Positions 40,650 to 49,242 of a DNA stretch of 64,000 nt are shown here, in pieces. The stretch covers positions 1,116,001 to 1,180,000 of the forward strand of contig CAVVSD010000006.1 in the NCBI GenBank assembly GCA_963750895.1, given 5' to 3'. Under the pieces are notes generated by a model. It ran no database searches, was not told where the DNA came from, and saw nothing but the letters and a program-made list of their open reading frames with translations. The DNA is from CAVVSD01 sp963750895 (GTDB taxonomy: Bacteria; Actinomycetota; Thermoleophilia; Solirubrobacterales; Solirubrobacteraceae). Each line of letters begins with the position of its first letter. Position 1 is the stretch's first letter. Both the position numbers and the translations under genes were made by a program.

Positions 40650-42065
40650 ATGGAATTCGTCGTTGTGGCGGCCATCGTGGCCGCCGCGGCCGTCCTGGTG
40701 GCGGCCCTGCTGCGCCGTGGTGGGCACCATCCCGCTCCGGCTGCGCAGGACGCCGCAGCCGCGCAGCCTGATTCGGCAGAACGCGAGGAGAGCGTCAGCC
40801 GGCTCGAGGAGCGCGCGCGTGAACGTGCCGGGGAGTTGGACCGGCGCGCACGCGAGCTGGACGAGCAGACACGGGCGCTCGAGGCCGAGCGCGAGCAGCT
40901 CGCGCTGCGTGAGCGCGACCAGGAGTCCGCGCTGGAGCGGATCTCCGGACTGAGCGCCTCGCAGGCCAAGGAGCGCCTGCTGCGCGACGTCGAGGACCGC
41001 GCACGCCATGACGCCGCCCGCCGGCTGCGTCAGATCGAGGAGGAGACCAAGCGCGACGCCGAGCGGCGCGTGCGCTCGATCCTCGCCGTCGCGATGCAGC
41101 GACTCGCGGCCAGTCACGCCGCGGAGACGACGGTGTCCGTCGTCCAGCTGCCGTCGGACGACATGAAGGGCCGGATCATCGGCCGTGAGGGCCGGAACAT
41201 CCGCGCGCTGGAGAACCTCACCGGCGTCGACTTCATCATCGACGACACGCCCAACGCGGTCGTGCTGTCGGGCTTCGACGGGGTGCGCCGCGAGGTCGCG
41301 CGCATGACGCTGGAGAAGCTGCTGCAGGACGGTCGCATCCATCCGGCGCGGATCGAGGAGACCTACTACCAGGCGAAGTCCGAGCTCGACGCGCACATCA
41401 CGAAGGCCGGCGAGGAGGCCGCCTTCGAGGCCAACGTCCAGGGCCTGGACGCGGACCTCGTGAAGACGCTGGGCCGACTGAAGTTCCGCACGAGCTACGG
41501 CCAGAACGTCCTCGCGCACTCCGTCGAGTGCGCGAACCTCGCCGCGATGATGGCCGACGAGCTGGGCGCCAACGCGAAGATGGCCCGCCGTGCCGCGCTG
41601 CTGCACGACATCGGCAAGGCCGTCTCGCACGAGGTCGAGGGGCCGCACGCGATCGTCGGTGGCGACCTCGCGCGCCGGCACGGCGAGTCCGAGGCCGTCG
41701 TGCACGCGATGGAGGCGCACCACAACGAGGTCGAGCCGCAGACGATCGAGGCCGTGATCGTGCAGTCCGCCGACGCCCTGAGCGGCGCGCGGCCGGGCGC
41801 CCGGGGCGAGTCGCTGGAGCAGTACGTCAAGCGCCTGCGCGATCTCGAGCAGATCGCGACGCGGCACAAGGGCGTCGAGAAGGTCTACGCGATGCAGGCG
41901 GGTCGCGAGATCCGCGTCATGGTGACGCCGGACCGCATCGACGACGACGGCGCCCTTCTGCTGTCCCGCGAGATCGCCCGCGACATCGAGCGCGAGCTCG
42001 AGTACCCGGGCCAGATCAAGGTCACGGTCATCCGGGAGTCGCGCGCCGTCGAGTACGCCAAATAG
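40650..42065 (+). CDS. rny: Ribonuclease Y
   Basis: A 471-residue membrane-anchored endoribonuclease that starts mRNA decay. An N-terminal transmembrane helix (about 3-22) is followed by a long coiled coil (about 45-150), a KH domain with Gly-Arg-Ile-Ile-Gly-Arg-Glu-Gly-Arg-Asn-Ile-Arg, and an HD domain with His-Ser-x-Glu-Cys and the catalytic Leu-Leu-His-Asp-Ile-Gly-Lys-Ala. The ATG at 40650 was chosen over an in-frame start at 40617 because of the GGGGGAGGGA ribosome binding site and the hydrophobic N-terminus. It has a separate promoter and is followed by strong stem-loops. Confidence 0.96.
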   Translation: MEFVVVAAIVAAAAVLVAALLRRGGHHPAPAAQDAAAAQPDSAEREESVSRLEERARERAGELDRRARELDEQTRALEAEREQLALRERDQESALERISGLSASQAKERLLRDVEDRARHDAARRLRQIEEETKRDAERRVRSILAVAMQRLAASHAAETTVSVVQLPSDDMKGRIIGREGRNIRALENLTGVDFIIDDTPNAVVLSGFDGVRREVARMTLEKLLQDGRIHPARIEETYYQAKSELDAHITKAGEEAAFEANVQGLDADLVKTLGRLKFRTSYGQNVLAHSVECANLAAMMADELGANAKMARRAALLHDIGKAVSHEVEGPHAIVGGDLARRHGESEAVVHAMEAHHNEVEPQTIEAVIVQSADALSGARPGARGESLEQYVKRLRDLEQIATRHKGVEKVYAMQAGREIRVMVTPDRIDDDGALLLSREIARDIERELEYPGQIKVTVIRESRAVEYAK

Positions 42066-42070
42066 CGGGC

Positions 42071-42118
42071 CTCGACTTCGTCGAGCCTTGGCATCGCGTC
42101 GCTGGGCGACGCGATGCC
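42071..42118 (+). terminator. Two tandem stem-loops after rny
   Basis: The first stem pairs 42071-42076 with 42080-42085 (6 bp, TTC loop). The second pairs 42090-42102 with 42106-42118 (13 perfect base pairs, 3-nt loop). There is no T tract, as is common for actinobacterial terminators. The pair lies just after the rny stop and before the next secreted-protein gene. Confidence 0.65.
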
Positions 42119-42160
42119 GGTGCCGCCGCAACCCCTGCGTCCGTGGCACGTTCGACGGGC

Positions 42161-43448
42161 ATGCGACGACACCGACTCGCCCTTCCCGCCGTCGCGGTGG
42201 CGCTCGCCGCGACGGCCGCGGTCCCCGCCTCCGCACCCGCGGCCTCGTGGGGTCCAGTGGGCAACGCCACCCGGTCCGGCCAGTCGTTCGGACCGACCGT
42301 GGCGGCCAACAGCGACGGCCGCTTCGCCGTCGGCTTCGTCCGGCAGCTCGGCAGCGCCCATCGCGCGGAGATCCGCACGGGCCGCCTGACCGACCGCCTG
42401 CGCGGCGACAGCGTCCTCCTGGACTCGTCGACGGGCAACGTCGACTCGCCGGCCGTGACGTTCGCGGGCGAGGAGGGTCCGATCGGCGTCGCGTGGCGCC
42501 GCTTGGCGAACAGGGCCCAGCGGCTCCGCGGGGCGGCGGTCGCCGACGACGGCGACGTCTCCGGCCCCTTCGACCTGACGACCGACGGTCCCGAGTCCGC
42601 CTACGAGCCGCGCTGGATCGCCCAGCCCGACGGGCCGCCGCTGCTGGTCTGGGATCGTCGGACCAGCTCCGCGCAGGCGCCGCTGGACGGCGTCCGGTTC
42701 GGCGTGCAGAACGGGCTGCCCGGCACCGGGATCTCGTCGCAGGTCCAGCTCGCCGTCCAGCCCGACGGCTCGCAGCTGGCCGTGTGGCTGCGGAGCGGCC
42801 GCGTCGTGACCGCGCAGTCCCCGGCGGCCGGCCAGCCCTTCAGCGCGCCGGTGACGCTCTCCGGCGCGGGGTTCGCACGCGACCCGCATCTCGCGATGAG
42901 CGCGGACGGCACCGCCGTCGCGGCGTGGGTGCGCAGCGCCGGCGCCGGCAACGTCATGGAGGTTGCCTCCCGGCCGCTCGGCGCGACCTTCGGCACCCCC
43001 GTCGCGCTGTCGGGCTCGGGCGAGGGCGCCTTCTCGCCGGAGCTCGTGGCGTCGAGCACCGGCGGCTTCCTGGCGGCCTGGGTGTCCGGCCCGACCGGGC
43101 GTGGCTGGGGCTCCGCGAGCGGACCCGTGCGCGCCCAGCGCCTCGCGGCCGGCGGCGCGCCCACCGGCACCGCGTTCACGCTGACGCCCGCGGGCGCGCG
43201 CATCGTCGATCCCACGGTGGCCGGCGACGGGCGCGGCGGCGTGATGGTCGGCTGGCGCGTCGGCGCCGGGCAGCGCCCGCCAGATCGTCGCCCGGCGGGT
43301 CGCCGGCAACGGCGTGGTGGGCACGCCGCGCACCCTCGACACCGGGTCGCGCATCGAGGCGGGGGCGCCGGCGATGGCCGGGTCGCTCGGCGCCGTGGTC
43401 GCGTCGTGGACCTCCGGCGGCATCGTGCGCTACAGGCTCTACCGCTAG
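42161..43448 (+). CDS. Secreted beta-propeller-like protein, frameshifted near the end
   Basis: About 428 residues with a Sec signal (Met-Arg-Arg-His-Arg, hydrophobic core, Ala-Pro-Ala-Ala-Ser near residue 27). The mature part has recurring units of about 50 residues with Ala-Val/Val-Ala-Trp strands (for example Val-Ala-Ala-Trp-Val-Arg, Leu-Ala-Ala-Trp-Val-Ser, Val-Val-Ala-Ser-Trp-Thr), as in sialidase-like or beta-propeller proteins. Function unknown. After Gly-Trp-Arg-Val-Gly-Ala-Gly the frame changes: the natural end (to Tyr-Arg-Leu-Tyr-Arg and TAG at 43446-43448) is read in the next frame once one G in the GGG at 43268-43270 is removed. Confidence 0.75.
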
Positions 43449-43473
43449 CGGGCTGCATCGGCCGCCGAGCCCA

Positions 43474-43479
43474 TATCCT
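43474..43479 (+). promoter_or_regulatory. -10 box TATCCT ahead of miaB
   Basis: TATCCT ends 9 nt before the miaB ATG at 43489, in the 40-nt gap after the secreted-protein gene. It gives a leaderless or almost leaderless transcript. Confidence 0.5.
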
Positions 43480-43488
43480 CGGCGGCCG

Positions 43489-44805
43489 ATGAAGCGCTAC
43501 CACGTCACCACGTTCGGCTGCCAGATGAACGAGCACGACTCGGAGCGCATGAAGGGGATGCTCGAGTCGCTGGGCTACAGCGAGGCGCCCGCCCGCGGCG
43601 ACGCCGATCTCATCCTCTTCAACACCTGCTCGATCCGCGAGAAGGCCGACGACAAGTTCAGAGCCCACCTCGGCGAGGCGAAGCGGCTGAAGCGCGAGGA
43701 TCCCGAGCGCATCGTCGGCGTCGGCGGCTGCTGGGCCCAGTCGGTGAAGGACGAGGTCTTCGCGCAGTTCCCGTTCGTGGACGTCGCCTTCGGACCCGGT
43801 CAGGTCCACAAGCTCGCCGAGTTCCTCACGAGCGACTCGATCACCGCGCAGGGCTTCTTCGAGTTCGAGGGCTTCACCGGGCACCTGCCGGCGCGGCGCG
43901 CCCGCCCGGTCCAGGCGTGGGTGCAGATCTCCGCGGGCTGCAACATGAAGTGCTCGTACTGCATCGTGCCGAGCACGCGCGGACGGGAGGTCTCACGACC
44001 GCTGGACGAGCTCGTCGCCGAGGTGCGCGGCCTCGTGGAGGACGGTGTCCGCGAGGTCACGCTGCTCGGGCAGAACGTCAACTCCTACGGCACACGGCTG
44101 CGGCCGCAGCGCTCGTTCGCCGAGCTGCTGCGCGAGCTGGACACGATCGACGGCCTGGATCGCATCCGGTACACGAGCCCGCACCCGACGCACATGGGGG
44201 AGGACGTGGTCCGTGCGCACGCGGACCTGCCGAGCGTCTGCGAGCACGTGCATCTGCCGCTGCAGGCCGGCTCCAGCCGCATCCTCAAGAGCATGCGCCG
44301 CACGTACGACCGCGGGCGGTTCATGGACCGCGTCGCGCTGCTGCGCGAGCACGTCCCCGACGTGGCGATCACCACGGACATCATCGTCGGCTTCCCGGGG
44401 GAGACCGAGGAGGACTTCCGGGAGACGCTCGAGGTGTGCGAGGAGGTCGGCTTCGACGGCGCCTTCACGTTCATCTTCTCGCCGCGGCGAGGGACCGAGG
44501 CGGCCGAGATGGCCGACGACGTGCCGCACGAGGTGAAGGTGGAGCGGATGGAGCGCCTGGTCGAGGTCGTCCAGCGGCGTGCGCGCGAGCGCGCGCAGCG
44601 CTTCGTCGGGCGGACGCTGGACGTGCTGGTCGAGGGGCCGTCGCGGACGGACCCCTCCCGGCACCGCGGGCGCTCGCGCCACGGCAAGGTCGTGAACTTC
44701 AGCGGCATCGCCGAGCCCGGGGAGATCGTGCCCGTGCTCATCACCCGGGCGACGAGCCAGACGCTCGGCGGCGAGATGTCGCTGCTCGCCCGGGCACTGG
44801 CCTAG
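43489..44805 (+). CDS. miaB: tRNA-2-methylthio-N6-isopentenyladenosine(37) synthase MiaB
   Basis: A 438-residue radical SAM methylthiotransferase acting on A37 of tRNAs that read UNN codons. It has the N-terminal UPF0004 domain with three cluster cysteines (Phe-Gly-Cys-Gln-Met-Asn, Asn-Thr-Cys-Ser-Ile-Arg, Gly-Gly-Cys-Trp-Ala-Gln), the radical SAM Cys-x3-Cys-x2-Cys (Gly-Cys-Asn-Met-Lys-Cys-Ser-Tyr-Cys near 150) and a C-terminal TRAM domain ending in Gly-Gly-Glu-Met. Its substrate is made by MiaA, encoded 4.4 kb downstream. It converges with the Rv2578c-type gene and overlaps it by 4 nt. Confidence 0.96.
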   Translation: MKRYHVTTFGCQMNEHDSERMKGMLESLGYSEAPARGDADLILFNTCSIREKADDKFRAHLGEAKRLKREDPERIVGVGGCWAQSVKDEVFAQFPFVDVAFGPGQVHKLAEFLTSDSITAQGFFEFEGFTGHLPARRARPVQAWVQISAGCNMKCSYCIVPSTRGREVSRPLDELVAEVRGLVEDGVREVTLLGQNVNSYGTRLRPQRSFAELLRELDTIDGLDRIRYTSPHPTHMGEDVVRAHADLPSVCEHVHLPLQAGSSRILKSMRRTYDRGRFMDRVALLREHVPDVAITTDIIVGFPGETEEDFRETLEVCEEVGFDGAFTFIFSPRRGTEAAEMADDVPHEVKVERMERLVEVVQRRARERAQRFVGRTLDVLVEGPSRTDPSRHRGRSRHGKVVNFSGIAEPGEIVPVLITRATSQTLGGEMSLLARALA

Positions 44806-45831
44806 AACAGCGACTCCTGCGCGGGCTCCGGCTGCCGCGGCGCGGGCTCGGGCGGACGCGCGCGGTCGCGCAGGACGAACCCCGGCCGGCGTCCGCGGAA
44901 GCGGCCGCGCGTGAGGAGCGCCGACAGCCGCTCGCGCTCGGCCTTCGGCGCGTAGGCGCCGCGGGCGTAGAGCTCCTCGTAGCGGGGCACGAGGTCCGGC
45001 CGCGCGTCGCGCAGCCAGCCCATGAACACGTCGCGCACCTCGCCGCGCAGGTGCAGGCCGATGCCGCCGACCGACGTGGCGCCGGCCTCCTCGGCGGCGC
45101 GGAGGATCGCGTCGACCTGCGCGGGGTCGTCGTTGATGCCCGGCATGAGGGGCGCGACGAGGATCCCGGTGGGGATGCCCGCCCGGTTGAGCTCGCCGAC
45201 CGCCTCGAGCCGCGCCCGCGGGTTGCGGCGTGTGCGGCTCGGTCTGCCGCCAGGCCTTCTCGTCGAGGGTCGGCACGGAGAACGACGCGCTGATGTCCGT
45301 CACCTCCGCGATCTCGCGCAGCAGGTCGAGATCACGCAGGACGAGCGGCGACTTCGTGAGGATGGAACAGGGGTTGCGAGCGTCCCGCAGCGCCTCCCAG
45401 ATCCCGCGCATGAGCTTGTAGCGCCCCTCGACCCACTGGTACGGGTCGGTGTTCGTCCCCATCGCGACGTGCTCGCCCTTCCACGACGGCCGCGCCAGCT
45501 CGCGCCGCAGCACCTCGGGCGCGTTGACCTTGACGACGATCTCCTTCTCGAAGTCGCGCCCCGCGTTCAGGCCGAGGTAGACGTGGGTGGGGCGGGCGAA
45601 GCAATAAAGACAGCCATGCGAGCAACCTCTGTACGGGTTGATCGTCCACCGGAACGGCATGCGCGACCGCTCGGGCACGCGGTTGAGCGCGGACTTCGCC
45701 TGGACCTCGTAGAAGCGCGTCTCCAGGGCCTCGGGCGCGTCGAAGTGGCGGACGACCGCCGGCTTGGCGTAGCCCGGCAGACGCGTGCGCTCGTCCTCTT
45801 CGGTTGTCAGGTTCTCCCATCGCACGAACAC
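44802..45831 (-). CDS. Rv2578c family radical SAM protein, frameshifted
   Basis: About 342 residues of a radical SAM family related to spore photoproduct lyase-like proteins and named after Rv2578c. The cluster motif is Cys-Ser-His-Gly-Cys-Leu-Tyr-Cys in Tyr-Arg-Gly-Cys-Ser near 45620, followed by Phe-Ala-Arg-Pro-Thr-His and Gly-Thr-Asn-Thr-Asp-Pro-Tyr-Gln. The middle and C-terminal part (Leu-Met-Pro-Gly-Ile-Asn-Asp) is in another frame. Removing one base at about 45226-45229 joins Thr-Glu-Pro-His-Thr to Arg-Asn-Pro-Arg-Ala-Arg. The GTG at 45831 is the likeliest start (45825 is also possible). Function is not established. Confidence 0.87.
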
Positions 45832-45875
45832 ATGTTCGCATAGTCGGAGGACGGTCCAGAGAGCACGATGCACCG

Positions 45876-45881
45876 TAAGCT
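45876..45881 (+). promoter_or_regulatory. -10 box TAAGCT of a leaderless promoter
   Basis: TAAGCT ends 6 nt before the ATG at 45888, in the 56-nt gap divergent from the radical SAM gene. Confidence 0.45.
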
Positions 45882-45887
45882 GAAGCC

Positions 45888-46181
45888 ATGCAGCGCAGCC
45901 TGGTCGCCACCGCCCTCGTGCGCGGCCCGTGCGCCGCCGTCGCGGCCTGTCTGGTCCTGCCGTCACTCGTCGCGCCGGTCGGTCCATACGCATGGCTCGC
46001 GGGGCTCCCGCTGGCGCCCGCACTCGTCGGGGTGCACGCCGCCGGCCGAGGCGAGCGCACACGGCGCACGCTCACGCTCGCCGGGATGTCCCTCGCCGCG
46101 GCGACGGCTGCGCTGCTCGCGTTGTGGTGCGCGTTCTTCATCGCGCTTGGGCTCCTGTACGGCCCGATGCCGGCCGACTGA
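45888..46181 (+). CDS. Small membrane protein of unknown function
   Basis: A 97-residue hydrophobic protein with about three membrane segments (roughly 8-29, 33-50 and 63-90) joined by a short basic loop (Gly-Arg-Gly-Glu-Arg-Thr-Arg-Arg). No family is recognised. The leaderless-type promoter box at the right spacing and the coherent hydrophobic pattern support it as a real gene. It lies between a radical SAM gene (divergent) and the MscS channel gene. Confidence 0.6.
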   Translation: MQRSLVATALVRGPCAAVAACLVLPSLVAPVGPYAWLAGLPLAPALVGVHAAGRGERTRRTLTLAGMSLAAATAALLALWCAFFIALGLLYGPMPAD

Positions 46182-46228
46182 TCGCGGTCTGCACCGGCGT
46201 CCGCGCCGGACCTCCACAAACCGCCGAC

Positions 46229-46246
46229 GTGTGATTGCCGTCACAC
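46229..46246. promoter_or_regulatory. CRP/GlxR-type palindrome upstream of the MscS gene
   Basis: GTGTGA-N6-TCACAC contains an exact match to the TGTGA-N6-TCACA consensus of CRP-family regulators. Its centre is about 58 bp before the ATG at 46296, which is also the probable transcription start. That is near the position from which CRP-type activators act. Confidence 0.6.
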
Positions 46247-46282
46247 AAGCGCACCCGCGCCTGCCTCACGGTGATCCACCGG

Positions 46283-46288
46283 TATGAA
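46283..46288 (+). promoter_or_regulatory. -10 box TATGAA of the MscS gene
   Basis: TATGAA ends 7 nt before the ATG at 46296, so that ATG and not the one at 46284 (inside the box) would be the leaderless start. Confidence 0.45.
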
Positions 46289-46295
46289 GCACTTC

Positions 46296-47186
46296 ATGGA
46301 CACCAAGAGCCACAACTGGCGCGAGGCGGGCCTTGCCCGCCAGATCAGCGCCCGCGCGGTCAAGCGTGCCCGCCTCGAGTTCGTCGTCCTGTTCCCGGCC
46401 CTCGCCGGCGTCCTGCTCGTCTACGGCTACCGCAGCGAGCTGTTCGGGCCGGAGCTCGACATCCCCGTGCGCATCGGCACCGTCGTCGCCCTGATGATCC
46501 TCGGCTGGGCGCTCGCGCGGGACATCGGCCGAGCCCTCGGCCCGTATCTGTTCCGCCGCCTGGACCCCGGCACGGCGGGCACGATCGGCTTCCTCCTGCG
46601 CCTGGTGACCGTGATCATCGCCCTGCTCGTCGCGCTGCGCGTCGCGGGCCTCGCGCCGCAGACCGTCGCCCTCGGAGGTGCGCTGACCGCAGTCGTCCTC
46701 GGTCTCGCCGCCCAGCAGACGCTCGGCAACCTCTTCGCAGGCACCGTCCTGCTCAGCGCCCGGCCCTTCCGGGTCGGCGAGCGCGTCAGCCTCCAGGGCG
46801 GCGGCATCGAGGTCGAGGGCGTCGTGAGCTCGCTCGGCCTGCTCTACACGACGTTCGCCAGCGGCGACGACGCGATCATGGTGCCCAACAGCGTCGTGCT
46901 CGGGCAGGCGATCACGCCGCTGCACGAGCCGGCCGGCGTCGACCTCCGCGCGCGCCTGCGCCCCGGCGTCACCCCGATCGACGTCCACAACCTGCTCCAG
47001 GACGGCGTGCAGACGCCGATCCGCGGCGAGCCGCGCGTCACGCTGGAGGAGATGGACGGCGACGAGATCGTCGTCCGCATCGCCGCGACGCCCGAGCGCG
47101 CGGCCGACGGGCCGAAGCTCGCGGGCGAGGTCCTGACCGCGGTCGCCCCCGAGACCCGCAGGGTCGAGACGACGCAGGCGGCCTAG
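46296..47186 (+). CDS. Small-conductance mechanosensitive channel (MscS family)
   Basis: A 296-residue membrane channel that opens on osmotic downshift. Three membrane helices precede the pore-lining TM3 segment with Gly-Leu-Ala-Ala-Gln-Gln-Thr-Leu-Gly-Asn-Leu-Phe-Ala-Gly (about 145-160). The beta domain follows with Pro-Phe-Arg-Val-Gly-Glu, Val-Pro-Asn-Ser-Val-Val, and the alpha/beta C-terminal domain. The ATG at 46296 was preferred over 46284 because of the -10 box. A CRP-like palindrome upstream suggests control by a cAMP-type or GlxR-like regulator. The stop codon lies within a long inverted repeat. Confidence 0.92.
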   Translation: MDTKSHNWREAGLARQISARAVKRARLEFVVLFPALAGVLLVYGYRSELFGPELDIPVRIGTVVALMILGWALARDIGRALGPYLFRRLDPGTAGTIGFLLRLVTVIIALLVALRVAGLAPQTVALGGALTAVVLGLAAQQTLGNLFAGTVLLSARPFRVGERVSLQGGGIEVEGVVSSLGLLYTTFASGDDAIMVPNSVVLGQAITPLHEPAGVDLRARLRPGVTPIDVHNLLQDGVQTPIRGEPRVTLEEMDGDEIVVRIAATPERAADGPKLAGEVLTAVAPETRRVETTQAA

Positions 47187-47263
47187 TGGCGTGAGGCAGA
47201 AGGTCGGTTGCAGCCGGTGGATGCCGAATCGTGTCTGCCGGCGAACGTCTGCCTCACGCCACT
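47185..47263. terminator. Perfect 16-bp inverted repeat between convergent genes
   Basis: AGTGGCGTGAGGCAGA (47185-47200) and its exact complement (47248-47263) flank a 47-nt loop. The left arm includes the last two bases of the MscS stop codon, and the right arm ends just before the stop of the convergent SDR gene. The most likely role is a two-way terminator, although a 47-nt loop is long. Confidence 0.55.
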
Positions 47264-47264
47264 C

Positions 47265-48060
47265 CTAGCGCTTGTCGGCCTGGCCCTCGGCCATGCGCTG
47301 GGCGATGCGCTCGCCGCCCAGCTTGTTGGAGACCTTCGACGCGAGGTCCGGTGCGACCGCTGCGAGCGCGGTGCCCAGCCGCAGCTCCAGCGGCGCGACC
47401 GTGACCTCGCCGCGGTCGCGCTCGACGGCGGTGACCGTCGCGTCCGCGACCCGCTCCGGCGACACGGTGCGGAAGCCGGGGGGAAGCTCCGCGCCGCTCT
47501 CGGCGAACATCCCCGCGTCGTGCACGAAGCCGGGGGAGACGATCGAGACGCCCGACGCCCGTGCCGCGGAGGTCGGCCCGCAGGGAGGCGCCGAACCCGC
47601 GCAGACCGAACTTCGTCGCCGCGTAGAGCGAGCCGCCCGCGACCGGCGCGCGGCCCGACAGCGACGACATGAAGACGAAGTGCCCGGAGCCGCGCTCGCG
47701 CATCGCCGGCACGTACAGCCGCGACAGCACGATCGGCGCACGGAGGTTCACGTCCAGCACCCGGTCGATCTGCTCCTCCGTGAAGGTCTCCAGCCGCCCG
47801 GAGCCGGGCATCGCCGCGTTCGCGACGACGACGTCGACGTCCGGGTGCGCCTCGGCCAGCGCGCGGACGGAGTCCGGATCCGTCAGATCGGCCGGCGCCA
47901 CGACGGCGTCCGGGACCGACGACGCGAGCGACGCGAGGACGTCGGGTCGCCGGCCGCTGAGCACGAGCCGCGCGCCCCGCGCCGCGAACGCCTGGGCGAT
48001 CGCGTGTCCGAGGCCACCGGTCGCCCCGGTGATCAGGATCGTTCTGCCCGCGAGCTGCAC
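47265..48060 (-). CDS. Short-chain dehydrogenase/reductase, frameshifted
   Basis: About 264 residues of the classical SDR family. The cofactor loop is Thr-Gly-Ala-Thr-Gly-Gly-Leu-Gly near residue 11, the Asn-Ala-Ala motif is present, and the catalytic Ser in Met-Ser-Ser-Leu-Ser-Gly and Tyr-x3-Lys in Leu-Tyr-Ala-Ala-Thr-Lys are intact. After Arg-Gly-Thr-Gly-Val-Gly the frame shifts. Removing one base in the CCC at 47551-47553 continues with Val-Ser-Ile-Val-Ser-Pro-Gly-Phe, the expected SDR strand, to the stop at 47265. The GTG at 48060 lies 3 nt after the FIST gene stop, so the pair is co-transcribed. Substrate unknown. Confidence 0.88.
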
Positions 48061-48062
48061 GC

Positions 48063-49223
48063 CTACTCGAACAGGGCGACCGTCGTGGTGAAGGTGTGGA
48101 GGAAGTTCGCTCCGTCGACCGGCCCGATCTCCCCGGCCGCGAAGAAGCCGGCGAACGGCGCGCCGCCGAGGGCGTCGGTCAGGAGCGTCGCATCGTGGTC
48201 GGGCACGCCGAACATGCCACGCCCGCGGCCGGTGCACGTGAAGACGAGCGCACCCGACGGCGTCGCCCCGCCCAGTGCCGTCCGGCGAAGCCCGAGCGCC
48301 TCCTTGAGGTCGCGGGTCGCCGACGCGGCGTCGCGCACGTGCAGCCGCACGACCTGCCCCGGCCTGACGACGGTGCCGACGGCGATCGCGCCGGTGTCCG
48401 GATCGGCGCCGAGCAGGTTGCGGACGAGGAAGTCGCCCTGCACGTAGTCGGGCTTGCCGGGCTCGACGACGAGGCCCAGCAGCAGCCCCTGGCCCAGGAC
48501 GGCCTGGTCCACCGGGTCGAGCGCGTCGACGACCTCGCGGAGCTTCGTCAGCGCGTTGCGACCCGCGAGCTCCTGGATGATCTGCCCGTCGGCGGCCGTG
48601 ATCGTCAGCTCGGGACCGATCGGCCGCGCGCCCTGCGAGACGAGCGGGAGCAGCTCGACGCCGTCGAGCCGCACGCCGACGGCACCGTGCTCGTGGACCT
48701 CGTCGCCGTGGAAGAGCACCGTGCCGCCCTCCTCGGCCCCGGCGCTCGCGACGCCGCCCAGGATCGGCACGCCGGGCGCGTGGGACGTGAGCTCGGCGAG
48801 CAGCCCGTCGAGGGGGAAGGTGACCGGGTCGGGGAGCAGGATCGTGCCGCCGGCGCCCTCGAGCTCGGGCATGCCGAGCACCGCGATCGCGCCCTCGAGC
48901 TCCTGCGTCTCGGCGTGGAACCCCGTCGCGCTGCCGTCGCCGAGATCCGCCGCCCACACGGAGATGGCCGTGCCGTCCTCGATCTCACGGCCCTCGCCGA
49001 CGATGCCGCTGGCGCCGCAACCGATCAGCTCGCCGGGCGCCATCGCCTCGCTGACCGTCTCGACCGTCACCTCGGGCGCGAGCAGGTGTGCGCCGGACGC
49101 GAAGATGATGGCGAGATCGGTGTCCGCGCCGTCGAGGCCGCCGAGCGCCTCGCGCGCCGCCTCACCCGCGGCCTCGCGCGGATCGGTCGCGAGGGACATC
49201 CCGCAGGAGATGCGAACGGACAC
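48063..49223 (-). CDS. FIST domain signal-transduction protein
   Basis: A 386-residue protein with the FIST_N and FIST_C domains, thought to be a small-ligand sensor. Typical segments are Ala-Ile-Ile-Phe-Ala-Ser-Gly, Leu-Ile-Gly-Cys-Gly-Ala-Ser-Gly-Ile, the Val-Pro-Ile-Leu-Gly-Gly-Val-Ala-Ser segment and the C-terminal Gly-Phe-Phe-Ala-Ala-Gly-Glu-Ile-Gly-Pro. There is no attached output domain. An ATG at 49235 is possible, but the GTG at 49223 stands 7 nt after TATGGT on the minus strand, so I prefer it. It is divergent from miaA with a gap of 19 nt. Confidence 0.9.
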   Translation of the reverse strand: MSVRISCGMSLATDPREAAGEAAREALGGLDGADTDLAIIFASGAHLLAPEVTVETVSEAMAPGELIGCGASGIVGEGREIEDGTAISVWAADLGDGSATGFHAETQELEGAIAVLGMPELEGAGGTILLPDPVTFPLDGLLAELTSHAPGVPILGGVASAGAEEGGTVLFHGDEVHEHGAVGVRLDGVELLPLVSQGARPIGPELTITAADGQIIQELAGRNALTKLREVVDALDPVDQAVLGQGLLLGLVVEPGKPDYVQGDFLVRNLLGADPDTGAIAVGTVVRPGQVVRLHVRDAASATRDLKEALGLRRTALGGATPSGALVFTCTGRGRGMFGVPDHDATLLTDALGGAPFAGFFAAGEIGPVDGANFLHTFTTTVALFE

Positions 49224-49230
49224 TCCAGGC

Positions 49231-49236
49231 ACCATA
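49231..49236 (-). promoter_or_regulatory. -10 box TATGGT of the leaderless FIST promoter
   Basis: On the minus strand TATGGT ends 7 nt before the GTG at 49223. It lies in the short region shared with divergent miaA. Confidence 0.45.
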
Positions 49237-49242
49237 TCCACC

